A stretch of 64,000 bases of DNA from an uncultured Streptococcus sp. (lineage in GTDB: Bacteria > Bacillota > Bacilli > Lactobacillales > Streptococcaceae): the NCBI GenBank assembly GCA_934229725.1, contig CAKQDX010000004.1, forward strand, positions 53,468 to 117,467, read 5' to 3'. A program made the translations under genes and the position numbers. Every line of letters begins with the position of its first letter. The stretch's first letter is position 1. The notes under the pieces were generated by a model, which saw nothing but the letters and a program-made list of their open reading frames with translations, was not told the origin of the DNA and did no database searches. Positions 32,516-41,594 of the stretch are shown here, in pieces.

Positions 32516-32720
32516 CCCAATTGAGCACCTCCCCACCATTTTCTAGATACTCCTCATATTCTGCTAAGGCCAAATCAGCGACTCTAGCATCGTATTCATC
32601 CTCAATGGCTTCTAAAGTTTTGGTACGAATTAATTCTGACAAGGAAATCCCTTCGAATTTCGCAATTGCCTGCATGAACTTCTTATCTGCTTCTGAAACC
32701 TTCAATGTAATTGTTGTCAT
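32505..32720 (-). CDS. RelB-like antitoxin
   Basis: A 71-residue protein with an N-terminal ribbon-helix-helix (TTITLKVSEADKKFMQAIAK) for DNA binding, and an acidic C-terminus (LENGGEVLNWDDL) for toxin binding. The ATG follows GAGGTTAAGG. It is the first gene of a two-gene operon with the RelE-type toxin; such antitoxins repress their own promoter. The pair sits within a duplication of the neighbouring aldo/keto reductase gene end. Confidence 0.9.
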   Translation of the reverse strand: MTTITLKVSEADKKFMQAIAKFEGISLSELIRTKTLEAIEDEYDARVADLALAEYEEYLENGGEVLNWDDL

Positions 32721-32817
32721 ATCCTTAACCTCGTTCTCTTTTGTAACACCATTGTATTACCACTCCTCCTTTTTGTCAATTTTGATGATAGGTTCATACT
32801 TTTATTCGTAAAACAAT

Positions 32818-32885
32818 AAAAAACAACCCTTACGAGTTGCTTTTGTTCTATTAAAAGTTAACTGTGTCAGGGTTATCCTGAGTCT
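32818..32885 (-). repeat. Aldo/keto reductase 3' end and terminator, right copy
   Basis: This is the partner of 32188-32255, 630 bp away. It contains the real C-terminal codons of the aldo/keto reductase gene and its hairpin terminator. The toxin-antitoxin pair and its promoter lie between the copies. Confidence 0.85.
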
Positions 32886-33693
32886 TGATGCCTTGAATCT
32901 TATCCAAGACTGCCATGTCTTTTTCTGACAAATCAAAGTCAAAGATATCCAAGTTGGCTTCGATATTTTTTGGTGTCACTGACTTAGGCAGTGGCAAGAA
33001 ACCTTTTTGAAGGCTCCAACGTAGGGCAACTTGAGCAACAGATTTTCCGTTACGTTCAGCTACTGCTTCAACGTCTTCATTTCTAAAAATACTACCAGTA
33101 CCTAGTGGACTGTAAGCTTCAAGAAGAATATCACGCTCTTGGCAATAGGCAACCAACTCTTCTTGAGCACAACCTGGAGCCAAGAGAATTTGGTTAACCT
33201 GTGGAACAATCTCAGCCGTTTCAAGAAGAGCTTCAAGATGATGTTGCATGAAATTAGACACCCCAATAGCACGAACCTTATCATCTTTGTAGGCTTCTTC
33301 CATTGCCTTCCAAGCCCCTGCATTGCCAGCTTTCCAAGCATCATTCTCACGAAGAGCCTTTGGATTTGGCCAGTGGATAAGCAACAGATCCATATAATCC
33401 ACACCTAGTCTTTCGAGAGACTCGTCGATAGAGGCCTTAGCCAAGTCATAATCGTGCTTGTCATTCCAAAGTTTGGTTGTTAGGAAAATATCCTCACGTG
33501 CCACATCACTATCAGCAATCGCCTTACCTACAGAAACCTCGTTACCGTAGATTTGCGCTGTATCAATATGCGTATAACCTGCCTTAAGTGCAAAGCTAAC
33601 GCTGTTATAAGCTTCCTCCCCTTCTGCAATCTGCCAAGTTCCAAAACCAATTTTAGGAATCAAAACCCCATTTGAAAGTGTATATGTTTCCAT
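32851..33693 (-). CDS. Aldo/keto reductase (2,5-diketo-D-gluconate reductase-like)
   Basis: A 280-residue TIM-barrel NADPH-dependent reductase. Motifs: GFGTWQI, Asp and Tyr of HIDTAQIYGNE (about residues 43-53), Lys of TTKLWN, His of LLIHWPNP (about 107), and LPKSVTPKNIEAN for NADPH binding. The start ATG 33693 follows TTGGAG. The 3' end and terminator of this gene are repeated 630 bp downstream on the far side of a toxin-antitoxin pair. Substrate is not predictable. Confidence 0.92.
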   Translation of the reverse strand: METYTLSNGVLIPKIGFGTWQIAEGEEAYNSVSFALKAGYTHIDTAQIYGNEVSVGKAIADSDVAREDIFLTTKLWNDKHDYDLAKASIDESLERLGVDYMDLLLIHWPNPKALRENDAWKAGNAGAWKAMEEAYKDDKVRAIGVSNFMQHHLEALLETAEIVPQVNQILLAPGCAQEELVAYCQERDILLEAYSPLGTGSIFRNEDVEAVAERNGKSVAQVALRWSLQKGFLPLPKSVTPKNIEANLDIFDFDLSEKDMAVLDKIQGIKTQDNPDTVNF

Positions 33694-33783
33694 GCTTTTC
33701 TCCAATTCTTTTTTTAAATAGTACTATCTTAAAAAAGATAAGTCAAAAATGCAAAGATTTACTACGGCTAGTATGATGTTGAC

Positions 33784-34950
33784 TTACTTCTTTTTCCGCT
33801 TCTTTTTAAAGACAACACCATTTTCTTTGAGGATTTGCATGCTCACCTTTCCAACTCCTCTAATGGCTGATACTTCCTCTTCCGTTTTCTTTTTAAAATC
33901 TTTAAACTCTATTAAGCCATGTTGACGAAGTATACGTTCCACACTTATTGAAAGACCTTGGAGGGCTTTGCTTGGTTCTATACTTTTTTCCAATTCTCTA
34001 ATTAGTTTGTGCAATTCTGGATTTTTCTTTTTCCAAACTTGTCTTTGTGGACGTTTTGCACGATATTTTTCGATTAACCAAGTAAAATAATATTCTGACT
34101 GGGACAGATCAACGACTTGATTAAAAACCATCAAAAGACTTTGCATACTATTGGCTTCAAATAAGATAGGGTTGACTTTAAGCGTTTCGGCAACAAGACT
34201 TTCTTCATCACCTTGTTCAATCATTTTTAAATAATTTTCGAACTCTGGATTTTTTGCATAGAGAAGATCAAAATAGAAATCCGCATCCTCAATATGTCCC
34301 GTCATTAGTGAGACGGTCATCATTGGTACTATCATCAAATCTTCTTCATGATATTCCATTTGCTCACATTCAAAAAAGCTCTTAGCCTTATCAAACTCCT
34401 CCAGATTACAATAGGTAGCCATCAATTCGTAACGAACACCCATGTGATCTTTAACATCCATCGCTAGAATCTCTTCAAATTCCTTAATAGCGAACCTTTG
34501 CATACTGTTACTTAAATAAAATTTAGCAAGATTATACTTCAAAGACAAATAAGGGCGCTCGTCAAGGTTAACCCAGCCCATTTTTGGACCTTGCTCCCAC
34601 TTGGACCTTTGCTCTTTTTCTAAAGCAATTAGGCCTTTTAGATGTTCAAGTGGACTTTGAAAGGTTAAGAGCATCTGCTTAGCATCAAGATTTTCAGGAT
34701 CTAGTTTTAAAGCTTCTGTCAAAAATTCCTGACTTCTTGAAGGATCGTCCTCATAATAATGATAAGCCTCTTCAATAAGCTTCCAGACTCTCTCCTGCTT
34801 TGAATCTGGGGAAGTGATCTCATCAAAAAGCCCTTGGTTGTATTGTCTTGCAAAATCTTCAAGAGCCATGTCCACACTGAGATACTCTGTAATATGCTCC
34901 TCTAAGAATGCTTCTGCTTTTTCTGTGAAGTCTTCAAAAGATGATGTCAT
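33784..34950 (-). CDS. TPR-repeat protein with C-terminal helix-hairpin-helix
   Basis: A 388-residue soluble protein. The middle (about residues 60-300) consists of helical tetratricopeptide-like repeats, with segments such as FLTEALKLDPENLDAK and FYFDLLYAKNPEFENY. The C-terminus (about 340-388) has a helix-hairpin-helix reminiscent of the RNA polymerase alpha C-terminal domain (SAIRGVGKVSMQILKENG) and ends in a basic KKKRKKK tail, suggesting nucleic-acid binding. I choose ATG 34950 after TTGGAGAAG; the longer frame to 35004 has no ribosome site. No operon partner; function is unknown. Confidence 0.75.
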   Translation of the reverse strand: MTSSFEDFTEKAEAFLEEHITEYLSVDMALEDFARQYNQGLFDEITSPDSKQERVWKLIEEAYHYYEDDPSRSQEFLTEALKLDPENLDAKQMLLTFQSPLEHLKGLIALEKEQRSKWEQGPKMGWVNLDERPYLSLKYNLAKFYLSNSMQRFAIKEFEEILAMDVKDHMGVRYELMATYCNLEEFDKAKSFFECEQMEYHEEDLMIVPMMTVSLMTGHIEDADFYFDLLYAKNPEFENYLKMIEQGDEESLVAETLKVNPILFEANSMQSLLMVFNQVVDLSQSEYYFTWLIEKYRAKRPQRQVWKKKNPELHKLIRELEKSIEPSKALQGLSISVERILRQHGLIEFKDFKKKTEEEVSAIRGVGKVSMQILKENGVVFKKKRKKK

Positions 34951-35215
34951 CAATCTTCTCCAATCTATGTTTATTTCTCTAACTACTATTGTACACGTTT
35001 TCATAGAACATTACTATATTCTAAGTGAAATCAACGAGCTCCTAAATTTTTATTGACAATAATAGTCGCCGAACACAAAGCAGTCAAGAAAACAAAGAGC
35101 CTTCTTTTTGGACATCTAAACTCAAAGTTGTATACTTATATTAGATAGAGTGTCATTAAGTGAAACTTAAAGGCATAAACTTCAAGTTTCGTCAAAGCTA
35201 CAAAAAATCATTAAC

Positions 35216-35293
35216 GAATCGGGAGTGGTTTAGTCCCTTTTCTTTATCAATAACTTTAACTCACTTTTTCATAATTTTACTAGACCACTCCTA
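35216..35293 (+). repeat. Dispersed intergenic repeat, copy 1
   Basis: An element bounded by inverted ends GGGAGTGGTTTAG and CTAGACCACTCC, with the internal block TTTAACTCACTTTTTCATAA (35255-35274). The same 20-base block and the GGGAGTGG end recur in inverse orientation at 51619-51693. Confidence 0.75.
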
Positions 35294-35326
35294 TTTTTAA
35301 GGGAATTGAAAACTGAGTTATATTTT

Positions 35327-35357
35327 AAAAGGAAACAGAGGTCTGTTTCCTTTTTTC
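35327..35357 (+). terminator. Plus-strand terminator-like hairpin without an assigned gene
   Basis: AGGAAACAGA-GG-TCTGTTTCCT followed by TTTT. No plus-strand gene ends here. Confidence 0.6.
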
Positions 35358-35374
35358 TTACTTCAAACCATGAC

Positions 35375-35401
35375 AAAAGGAAACCCTTTCGAGTTTCCTT
35401 T
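35375..35401 (-). terminator. Terminator of lacSZ
   Basis: Stem AAAGGAAAC / GTTTCCTTT followed by TG and T residues on the minus strand, 38 bp after the lacZ stop. Confidence 0.85.
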
Positions 35402-35438
35402 ATCAAATATATTGTTGGAGGCAAAGCCCAATAATACT

Positions 35439-38400
35439 TTAGTTGAGTGGTTCAATCATGAAGCTCAATTGATAGCTATCTGATGGGCTAAGCAAGAATT
35501 CGTCATGAACTGGAGCACCCCATGAGTCGTCACCACCGACACCCATTTGAGCAGCAAGAACTTTAATCCAAGTAGCATCAGATTGTTGCAACTCATATTG
35601 ATGACGAGCATTTTCGATTTGTTCAGTACTGTTACGCAAAGCACTGAATTCGAATGCCTTATTAAGTGCGGTGAATTTAAGACCATTGTGGTTATCATCA
35701 TATACTGTAAATTCACGAGTACCATAGTGATTACCAGATTCTTGTGGCATTAGATATGGAGCAAATGTCTTTTCAACAGAAGTTTCATATCGACCAAGAT
35801 AGGCACCAGGAAGTTTATCAAGGTAACTTTCTTCTGCACCGTATCCATAATAGCTAAGGTTTGTAAATTGAGAACCAATAGCAAATTCTAGACCAAATTC
35901 AGGGAAGTTTGGCAAGCCTGCTTTACCATTGTAGTTTGCAGTAACAAAGATTCGACCCTTGTAGTCAACTTGGTAAGTTACCTTAACTTCGACATCAGAC
36001 AAGCCTGGCAATTCATGAACATAAGTCACTTTAACAGAGTCATCTTCGATTTGAATTTGAGTATCAGTAACCTTGCTATAGTTTCCAGCAACTTTCCAGC
36101 CTGCCATTTCGAATGGATATCCAGCACCACGATCGTTGTCAGTGTATGCACGAGTAAAGTTAAGTTTAGGACCTTTCTCAATGAATTCAACACCGTTATA
36201 CTTAGCAGATACTAGAGTATTTTGTGCACGTGAAAGCAAGATTGAGAAGTTTTGTCCTTGGATTCCGATGTTGAAGTCGCCTTCAACAACATTCAAAGGA
36301 GCCTTAACTGGTGTTTCAGTGCTAATCTTTTCAGCAACATATTGACCACGAACAATTTCATGACCTTTAGGAGCCCATTCAGTTGCTTCCTTCTGAACAC
36401 AAGCAACTTCGTAAACTCGTTCAGCATTTGAAGCTCCAACTGCGAATTCAACTGGGAATGTTGCTTCTTCACCTGGTTTAACATCAAAGTGATATTCACT
36501 TTCACTTACTTTTCTACCATCTTCGTAAACTCTAGCTAGGAAAGTATAAGCAGAAAGATCTTCAAAGACATTATCATTCTTGATAGTTACTGATTTTTCA
36601 TCAACAGCAATCTTAATATTAGAGTAAAGGTGTTTAACCGTTTGAAGTTTTGGAGTTAGGGTACGATCTGCAAAGATAATACCATTTCCACAAAATTCGT
36701 AGTCAGAAGGTCTATCATGCCAGTCACCACCATATGATAGGAATTCGCTACCATCTGGAAGTGGTTTGTAAATAGCTTGGTCAATGAAGTCCCAAATAAA
36801 GCCACCTTGGTATTCTGGATACTTCTCTAAGTCAGTGTAGAGTTTCAATCCACCACCAGAGTTACCCATTGTATGCATGTATTCACATGAAATATAAGGT
36901 TTTTGAGGATTGTTAGTGAGGTATTCTTCGATATCAGCTGGTTTCGCATACATGCGACTTTCGATATCAGTAATGTAATCAAATTCACGACACCATGTAA
37001 CACCTTCATAGTGAACTGGACGAGTATTGTCAACACTACGGAAGTAGTCAGCCATGTCAGCAATATCTTTACCAGCATATGATTCATTACCACAAGACCA
37101 AATGATAACACTAGCATGGTTCTTATCACGTTGGAACATGTTATTGGCACGATCCAAACAAGCAGGCAACCATTCTGGTTCACTAGCTGGGATATTCCAT
37201 GAAGGTTCGCTTAGACCAAGTTTTTGCCATGTACCGTGGGTTTCAAGGTTGGCTTCATCGATAACATAAAGTCCATATTCATCACACAATTCATACCAAC
37301 GTGTTTGGTTAGGATAGTGAGAAGTACGAACAGCATTGATGTTATGTTGTTTCATCACTTTGATATCCCAAAGCATATCTTCTTCAGTGATACAACGTCC
37401 TGTTCTAGCGTTAAATTCGTGTCTGTTAACCCCTTTAAAGACAATTCTCTTACCATTCAAAAGCATGAGTTTATCTTTAATTTCGAAGTGTCTAAATCCA
37501 ACTTTAACTGGAACGACTTCAACAACTTGGTCATCATCCAAAACATGAAGGGTCAAATTGTAAAGTTTAGGACTTTCAGCACTCCAAGGTTTGATTTGAA
37601 GATCTTCAAGACTTACAGATAGTTCACCGTCAGCATTAACAGATGCATCACCTTCTGTAACGATGCCTTTATGATCTGAAAGAACATATTTAATCTTCTT
37701 ATCTTCGTAATCACCAACAGTCTTCAAATCAATATCCAATTGACCTGATTTTGTTTGGTAATCATAATCTCCCTTAACAAAGAGATCTTGAACGTGAACT
37801 TTTGGAATAGCATACAAGTAAACATCTCTGAAAATACCGTACAGTCTCCAGAAGTCTTGGTCTTCCAACCAGCTTGCTGTAGAGTAACGATAAACAGCTA
37901 CTGCCAACTTGTTATCACCTTCAACAAGGTAATCACTAATTTCAAATTCACTAGGTGTAAATGAGTCTTCACTATATCCTACGAAGTTACCATTGACCCA
38001 TACAAAGATGGAAGTGGCAACCCCTTGGAATGAGATAAATACTTTTTTATCTTTCAATGCATCATTCAAGGTAAAATGTTTAACGTATGATGCAACAGCA
38101 TTTGATTCTTGAGGAACTTGAGGTGGACGAAGGAATTCTTTACCATCCCAAGGATATTGGGTATTCACATATTGTGGAGAACCAAAACCTTGAAGTTCCA
38201 AATGACCTGGTACATTGACGAAATTCAAGTCAGTTTCATCAAATTCTGTTTTATAAAAGTCTTTTAAAACTTGATTTGTATTCTGAGCATAGTGAATTTT
38301 CCATTTTCCATTAAGAGATTGTCTTAACTTCATCTCTCCTTCAGAAAATTCTGCAAGTGATTCAAAATACTTATGATCTGAGTGAGCGTCAACAGTATTT

Positions 38401-38456
38401 ACGCTAACAATCTTTGGATCGTTTAAGTAAGTTTGAATTTTTTCAGTTGTGTTCAT
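35439..38456 (-). CDS. lacZ: Beta-galactosidase, GH2 family
   Basis: A 1005-residue cytoplasmic enzyme that splits lactose into glucose and galactose. GH2 layout: sugar-binding domain from about residue 30 (PGHLELQGFG, TQYPWDGKE), immunoglobulin-like domain, TIM barrel with acid/base Glu in WSCGNESYAG (about 458) and nucleophile Glu in ISCEYMHTMGNSGGG (about 525), then the small-chain domain with NDRGAGYPFEMAGW. It starts 3 bp after lacS, with AAAGGAG inside the end of lacS, so the two are coupled in one operon driven by the lacS promoter (cre and GalR-like boxes). Sequence style is that of S. thermophilus/S. salivarius LacZ. Confidence 0.98.
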   Translation of the reverse strand: MNTTEKIQTYLNDPKIVSVNTVDAHSDHKYFESLAEFSEGEMKLRQSLNGKWKIHYAQNTNQVLKDFYKTEFDETDLNFVNVPGHLELQGFGSPQYVNTQYPWDGKEFLRPPQVPQESNAVASYVKHFTLNDALKDKKVFISFQGVATSIFVWVNGNFVGYSEDSFTPSEFEISDYLVEGDNKLAVAVYRYSTASWLEDQDFWRLYGIFRDVYLYAIPKVHVQDLFVKGDYDYQTKSGQLDIDLKTVGDYEDKKIKYVLSDHKGIVTEGDASVNADGELSVSLEDLQIKPWSAESPKLYNLTLHVLDDDQVVEVVPVKVGFRHFEIKDKLMLLNGKRIVFKGVNRHEFNARTGRCITEEDMLWDIKVMKQHNINAVRTSHYPNQTRWYELCDEYGLYVIDEANLETHGTWQKLGLSEPSWNIPASEPEWLPACLDRANNMFQRDKNHASVIIWSCGNESYAGKDIADMADYFRSVDNTRPVHYEGVTWCREFDYITDIESRMYAKPADIEEYLTNNPQKPYISCEYMHTMGNSGGGLKLYTDLEKYPEYQGGFIWDFIDQAIYKPLPDGSEFLSYGGDWHDRPSDYEFCGNGIIFADRTLTPKLQTVKHLYSNIKIAVDEKSVTIKNDNVFEDLSAYTFLARVYEDGRKVSESEYHFDVKPGEEATFPVEFAVGASNAERVYEVACVQKEATEWAPKGHEIVRGQYVAEKISTETPVKAPLNVVEGDFNIGIQGQNFSILLSRAQNTLVSAKYNGVEFIEKGPKLNFTRAYTDNDRGAGYPFEMAGWKVAGNYSKVTDTQIQIEDDSVKVTYVHELPGLSDVEVKVTYQVDYKGRIFVTANYNGKAGLPNFPEFGLEFAIGSQFTNLSYYGYGAEESYLDKLPGAYLGRYETSVEKTFAPYLMPQESGNHYGTREFTVYDDNHNGLKFTALNKAFEFSALRNSTEQIENARHQYELQQSDATWIKVLAAQMGVGGDDSWGAPVHDEFLLSPSDSYQLSFMIEPLN

Positions 38457-38459
38457 AGA

Positions 38460-40364
38460 TTACTCTCCTTTTTTGAAAGTAATAACTTCAGACAAAGCTT
38501 CTACCTTTTCTCCAACTTCTTTTTCAAGATGGAAAGCACTGAATTTTTCAGAATTAGTTACAGTGACAAGCACTGTGTCATCAAGACCATTTTTCTCAAT
38601 AATTGGTGGCCAGAACTCAAGAAGTTTGTCTCCAACTTCAACATGTTGACCTTGTTCTACGTAACTAATGAATCCTTCACCTTTAAGTTTAACTGTTCCA
38701 ATACCAACGTGGATAAGAACAACGACACCATCTTCACTTTCAATACCAACTGCATGGCGAGTAGGAAGAACTTGACGAACGGTACCACTAATTGGTGCAA
38801 AGACTGCTCCATCAGTAGGTTTAATAGCAAAACCTTTACCCATGCTACCTGAAGCAAAGTGTTCATCATTAACACTTGAGAGGTCAACCAAATGACCAGT
38901 TGTAGGGTTTACAAGAGATACGACGTTAGCTTTAACTTCATTTTCAGAAGTTGCTGCACTAAAGCGATGTTCCAATTCTTCGACGATTTCAGCGTGACGT
39001 GCTTCAGTCAAAGTAATCTTACGAGCAATAATGAAGGCACCGATGAGCATAGCTGCTGCTGGGAAACCAAACATGCTAAGTTTAAAGACAACTTGTTGAT
39101 GAACTGTAATATCTGCTGCTTTAGCACCAGTTGTCATACCTGCGGCTACGGCAATCAAAGATACAAGCCAGTTTGACATTGCTCCACCAAGTTTATCGAC
39201 AAGTGGACGAACTGACAAAGTAAGAGATTCATCACGGTGTCCCAATTTCCATTGACCATATTCTACTGAGTCAGAGATAATCATAAGGATAACAAGGAAC
39301 ACAAGAGGTTGTGGAATGAAGAAGAGTTCAGCTGCAGTCAAGATCAATGGAAGTGATGTACCTGCAATACTAAAGATACCGATACCACCGAGCATTACTG
39401 CAATACATCCGTAGAACAAACGTTTACGGTTGAATTTACCAGCAAGGCTAGGGAAGAGTGAAACTGAAACCAAACCAACAATAGTGTTTAATCCGTAAAG
39501 GATTGAGTATTTACCTGAATCACCAAGGATAAATGTGAAATAGTAAAGTTGTAGGGCATTAAGTGAGTTAATACCAAGACCGTAGAACCAATATCCGAGA
39601 GACAACCACATCAATTGGTCGTTTTTACCAAGAACCTTAAAGACTTGTTTAAGGCTAGTTTTTTCTTTATTATCACGAAGTTTAGATTCAACTTCACGAG
39701 TACCAATACCAACAGCGATTGATGTAATTACACCAATAAGAGCAACGATGAAGGCGAACCAGAACCAACCAGTTTTATCTCCTGAACCACCAGTTTTAGT
39801 CATTGAGAAGAACAAAACAATTGGCATGATGGCAACACCGACGATGTTAGCACCGATGGTAGAACCGATACGGGCAAAAGTTGCCATTTTTTCACGTTCG
39901 TGACTGTCAAGAGACAAGGCAGGAATCATTGACCAGAAACCGATATCTTTAATTGAGTAGAAGACATCCATTACAAGGTAGATAATTCCGAAAAGTACAA
40001 GGTACAAGAATGGATTTGTTTTATTCAAACCACCTAAATCGGTGAAGAGAAGCAACAAGGCGATAGAACTGATGATACCACCACCAACTACCCATGGTTT
40101 GAATTTACCATACTTAGTATGAGTGTTATCAATCATATTACCGATCAATGGATCGATAAATACTTCCAAGATACGCAAAATAGCGATGATGTTAGTGATT
40201 AATAGTACATAGTGACTATTTTGCTTTGGATCACCTGTGTTAAACAAGTGAGTTGTCACAAACATAATAAAGTATGTTGACAACGTTGCATAGAAGACGT
40301 CGTTACCAAAAGCACCAGCTGTGTAGGATAGACGAGACTTCATCTGACCTTTAGATTTTCCCAT
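38460..40364 (-). CDS. lacS: Lactose/galactose exchanger with C-terminal EIIA domain
   Basis: A 634-residue fusion. Residues 1-470 are a 12-helix GPH-family permease that imports lactose by proton symport or in exchange for galactose. Residues about 480-634 are an EIIA(Glc)-like domain with the phosphorylatable His at about 552 (VVLIHVGIGTV). HPr-dependent phosphorylation of this domain tunes exchange in S. thermophilus. Length and layout match that protein. The start follows AGGAGG. Transcription starts from a TTGACA/TATAAT promoter with an overlapping cre site and a GalR-type box upstream. It is followed immediately by lacZ. Confidence 0.98.
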   Translation of the reverse strand: MGKSKGQMKSRLSYTAGAFGNDVFYATLSTYFIMFVTTHLFNTGDPKQNSHYVLLITNIIAILRILEVFIDPLIGNMIDNTHTKYGKFKPWVVGGGIISSIALLLLFTDLGGLNKTNPFLYLVLFGIIYLVMDVFYSIKDIGFWSMIPALSLDSHEREKMATFARIGSTIGANIVGVAIMPIVLFFSMTKTGGSGDKTGWFWFAFIVALIGVITSIAVGIGTREVESKLRDNKEKTSLKQVFKVLGKNDQLMWLSLGYWFYGLGINSLNALQLYYFTFILGDSGKYSILYGLNTIVGLVSVSLFPSLAGKFNRKRLFYGCIAVMLGGIGIFSIAGTSLPLILTAAELFFIPQPLVFLVILMIISDSVEYGQWKLGHRDESLTLSVRPLVDKLGGAMSNWLVSLIAVAAGMTTGAKAADITVHQQVVFKLSMFGFPAAAMLIGAFIIARKITLTEARHAEIVEELEHRFSAATSENEVKANVVSLVNPTTGHLVDLSSVNDEHFASGSMGKGFAIKPTDGAVFAPISGTVRQVLPTRHAVGIESEDGVVVLIHVGIGTVKLKGEGFISYVEQGQHVEVGDKLLEFWPPIIEKNGLDDTVLVTVTNSEKFSAFHLEKEVGEKVEALSEVITFKKGE

Positions 40365-40388
40365 TATGAAAACCTCCTGTTAATATTT

Positions 40389-40402
40389 TGAATACGCTTA
40401 CA
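40389..40402. promoter_or_regulatory. CcpA cre site at the lacS promoter
   Basis: On the minus strand TGTAAGCGTATTCA, a full match to the cre consensus (TGWAANCGNTNWCA), just downstream of the -10 hexamer; carbon catabolite repression is expected. Confidence 0.85.
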
Positions 40403-40430
40403 TTATACAAGTATTAGCTTAAATTGTCAA
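40402..40430 (-). promoter_or_regulatory. lacS promoter
   Basis: TTGACA (40425-40430) and TATAAT (40402-40407) on the minus strand with a 17-bp spacer: a near-ideal sigma-A promoter. Confidence 0.92.
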
Positions 40431-40434
40431 TAGA

Positions 40435-40454
40435 TTTAGTGGTTTTTTACTAAA
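40435..40454. promoter_or_regulatory. GalR-like box upstream of lacS
   Basis: Arms TTTAGT / ACTAAA separated by 8 bases, with a second partial copy (TTTACTAA) next to it, just upstream of the lacS -35. A comparable dyad lies in the galR-galK gap, so a GalR site is likely. Confidence 0.6.
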
Positions 40455-40471
40455 CTTTTACTAATACATGA

Positions 40472-41518
40472 TTATTTTGATGAATTAAAGTATTGGAAGC
40501 CAATTTCATAGTTTACACTATGACCCTTCTCTAAGATAATATCTCCAAAACCTTTGTGATTAACGGCATCTGGAAGTGTTTGAGCTTCCATAGCAATAGC
40601 TTCACGCCCTTTTGCCATTTTGCCCTTATCTCTTGCAAAGTAAATATTATCTTCGATATCATCCATCGTAAAAATGACTAAACCATTTCTGTTTGAGAAG
40701 ATTTCGATACCATCTCCACTATCTTTGTCATGAAGAACAGCTACTTCTTTCACATGATCACAAGTTTCGCCACCTACTACAAAAGCATCATCAAAACCTT
40801 GATTTGCTTCAATTCGAGGGAGCAAGTCTGTTGTTTTTCTGAAGTCATAATGTGTTCCATCTACATTAATTTTTTCTCCTGTAGGGATTAACTCAGAATC
40901 CAACTCCAAATGGTAGTCTGAATAGATTTTTAACTCATGAGTTGACAAATCTTGCTTGTCACTAAGGTTAAAGTAGACATGATTGGTCGGATTAAAGACT
41001 GTCGTTTCTGTAACATCAAAGGCATCAAAGAAGATTGATAAGCGATTGCTGTTGTTAAGTCTGTAAGTAATAGAAACTGACATGTCACCAGGGAACCCAT
41101 CGACACTTGAGTAAAGTCTTCTAACAAACTTTGTCTCAACATATTCCTCTGTTAAGTTTGTGACATAATTCCAATTTTGGAACTGCATTCCTTCCGGACC
41201 ACTGTGTAGGCAATTTTCTCCTTCATTCTTAGGAAGGCTATAAAGAACCATATCATGAGTATATGAAGCTTTTCCGATTCTTCCAGCAACCCTTCCGACA
41301 GATTGGCAGGTACATAATCCATTCTTGTAATAATCTTCATAAGCATCAAAACCAAGAACAATATTTTTTAAACCGCCCGTTTCAGTTGGAACTAAAAACT
41401 CCTGTAATGTTGCTCCTAATGTTAGCGTTGAGATGATAACACCATTATCATTCTCCATCGTAATTTTGCTGACATCACCTGAGTCAACTTTTCCAATAAT
41501 TTCGCGACCTATTTTCAT
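40472..41518 (-). CDS. galM: Aldose 1-epimerase (mutarotase)
   Basis: A 348-residue enzyme that converts beta-D-galactose released by LacZ to the alpha form used by GalK. Visible features: GRVAGRIGKA (about residues 76-85), FNPTNHVYFNLS with the catalytic His (about 181), GFDDAFVV, and the C-terminal Glu in KGREAIAMEAQTLPDAVNH. The start follows GAGGAAATAGT. It lies between galE (77 bp upstream, with an intervening hairpin) and the lacS promoter. Confidence 0.95.
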   Translation of the reverse strand: MKIGREIIGKVDSGDVSKITMENDNGVIISTLTLGATLQEFLVPTETGGLKNIVLGFDAYEDYYKNGLCTCQSVGRVAGRIGKASYTHDMVLYSLPKNEGENCLHSGPEGMQFQNWNYVTNLTEEYVETKFVRRLYSSVDGFPGDMSVSITYRLNNSNRLSIFFDAFDVTETTVFNPTNHVYFNLSDKQDLSTHELKIYSDYHLELDSELIPTGEKINVDGTHYDFRKTTDLLPRIEANQGFDDAFVVGGETCDHVKEVAVLHDKDSGDGIEIFSNRNGLVIFTMDDIEDNIYFARDKGKMAKGREAIAMEAQTLPDAVNHKGFGDIILEKGHSVNYEIGFQYFNSSK

Positions 41519-41528
41519 ACTATTTCCT

Positions 41529-41577
41529 CAAAAAACAAAGAGTACAACAATTTTATATACTCTCTGACTCTTTGTTT
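41529..41577 (-). terminator. Hairpin between galE and galM
   Basis: Stem AACAAAGAGT / ACTCTTTGTT with a T run on the minus strand, 18 bp after galE. It should lower galM expression relative to galKTE, or separate it. Confidence 0.7.
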
Positions 41578-41594
41578 ATTATTTATTTTTTTAA

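Larger units (their letters stand above)
34951..35438. other. 488-bp gap with hairpins and a dispersed repeat
   Basis: It contains the TPR gene promoter region, a dispersed element at 35216-35293 and two separate terminator-like hairpins at its right end. No open frame is convincing. The presence of a plus-strand terminator with no plus-strand gene upstream leaves room for a small RNA in 35100-35357. Confidence 0.5.
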
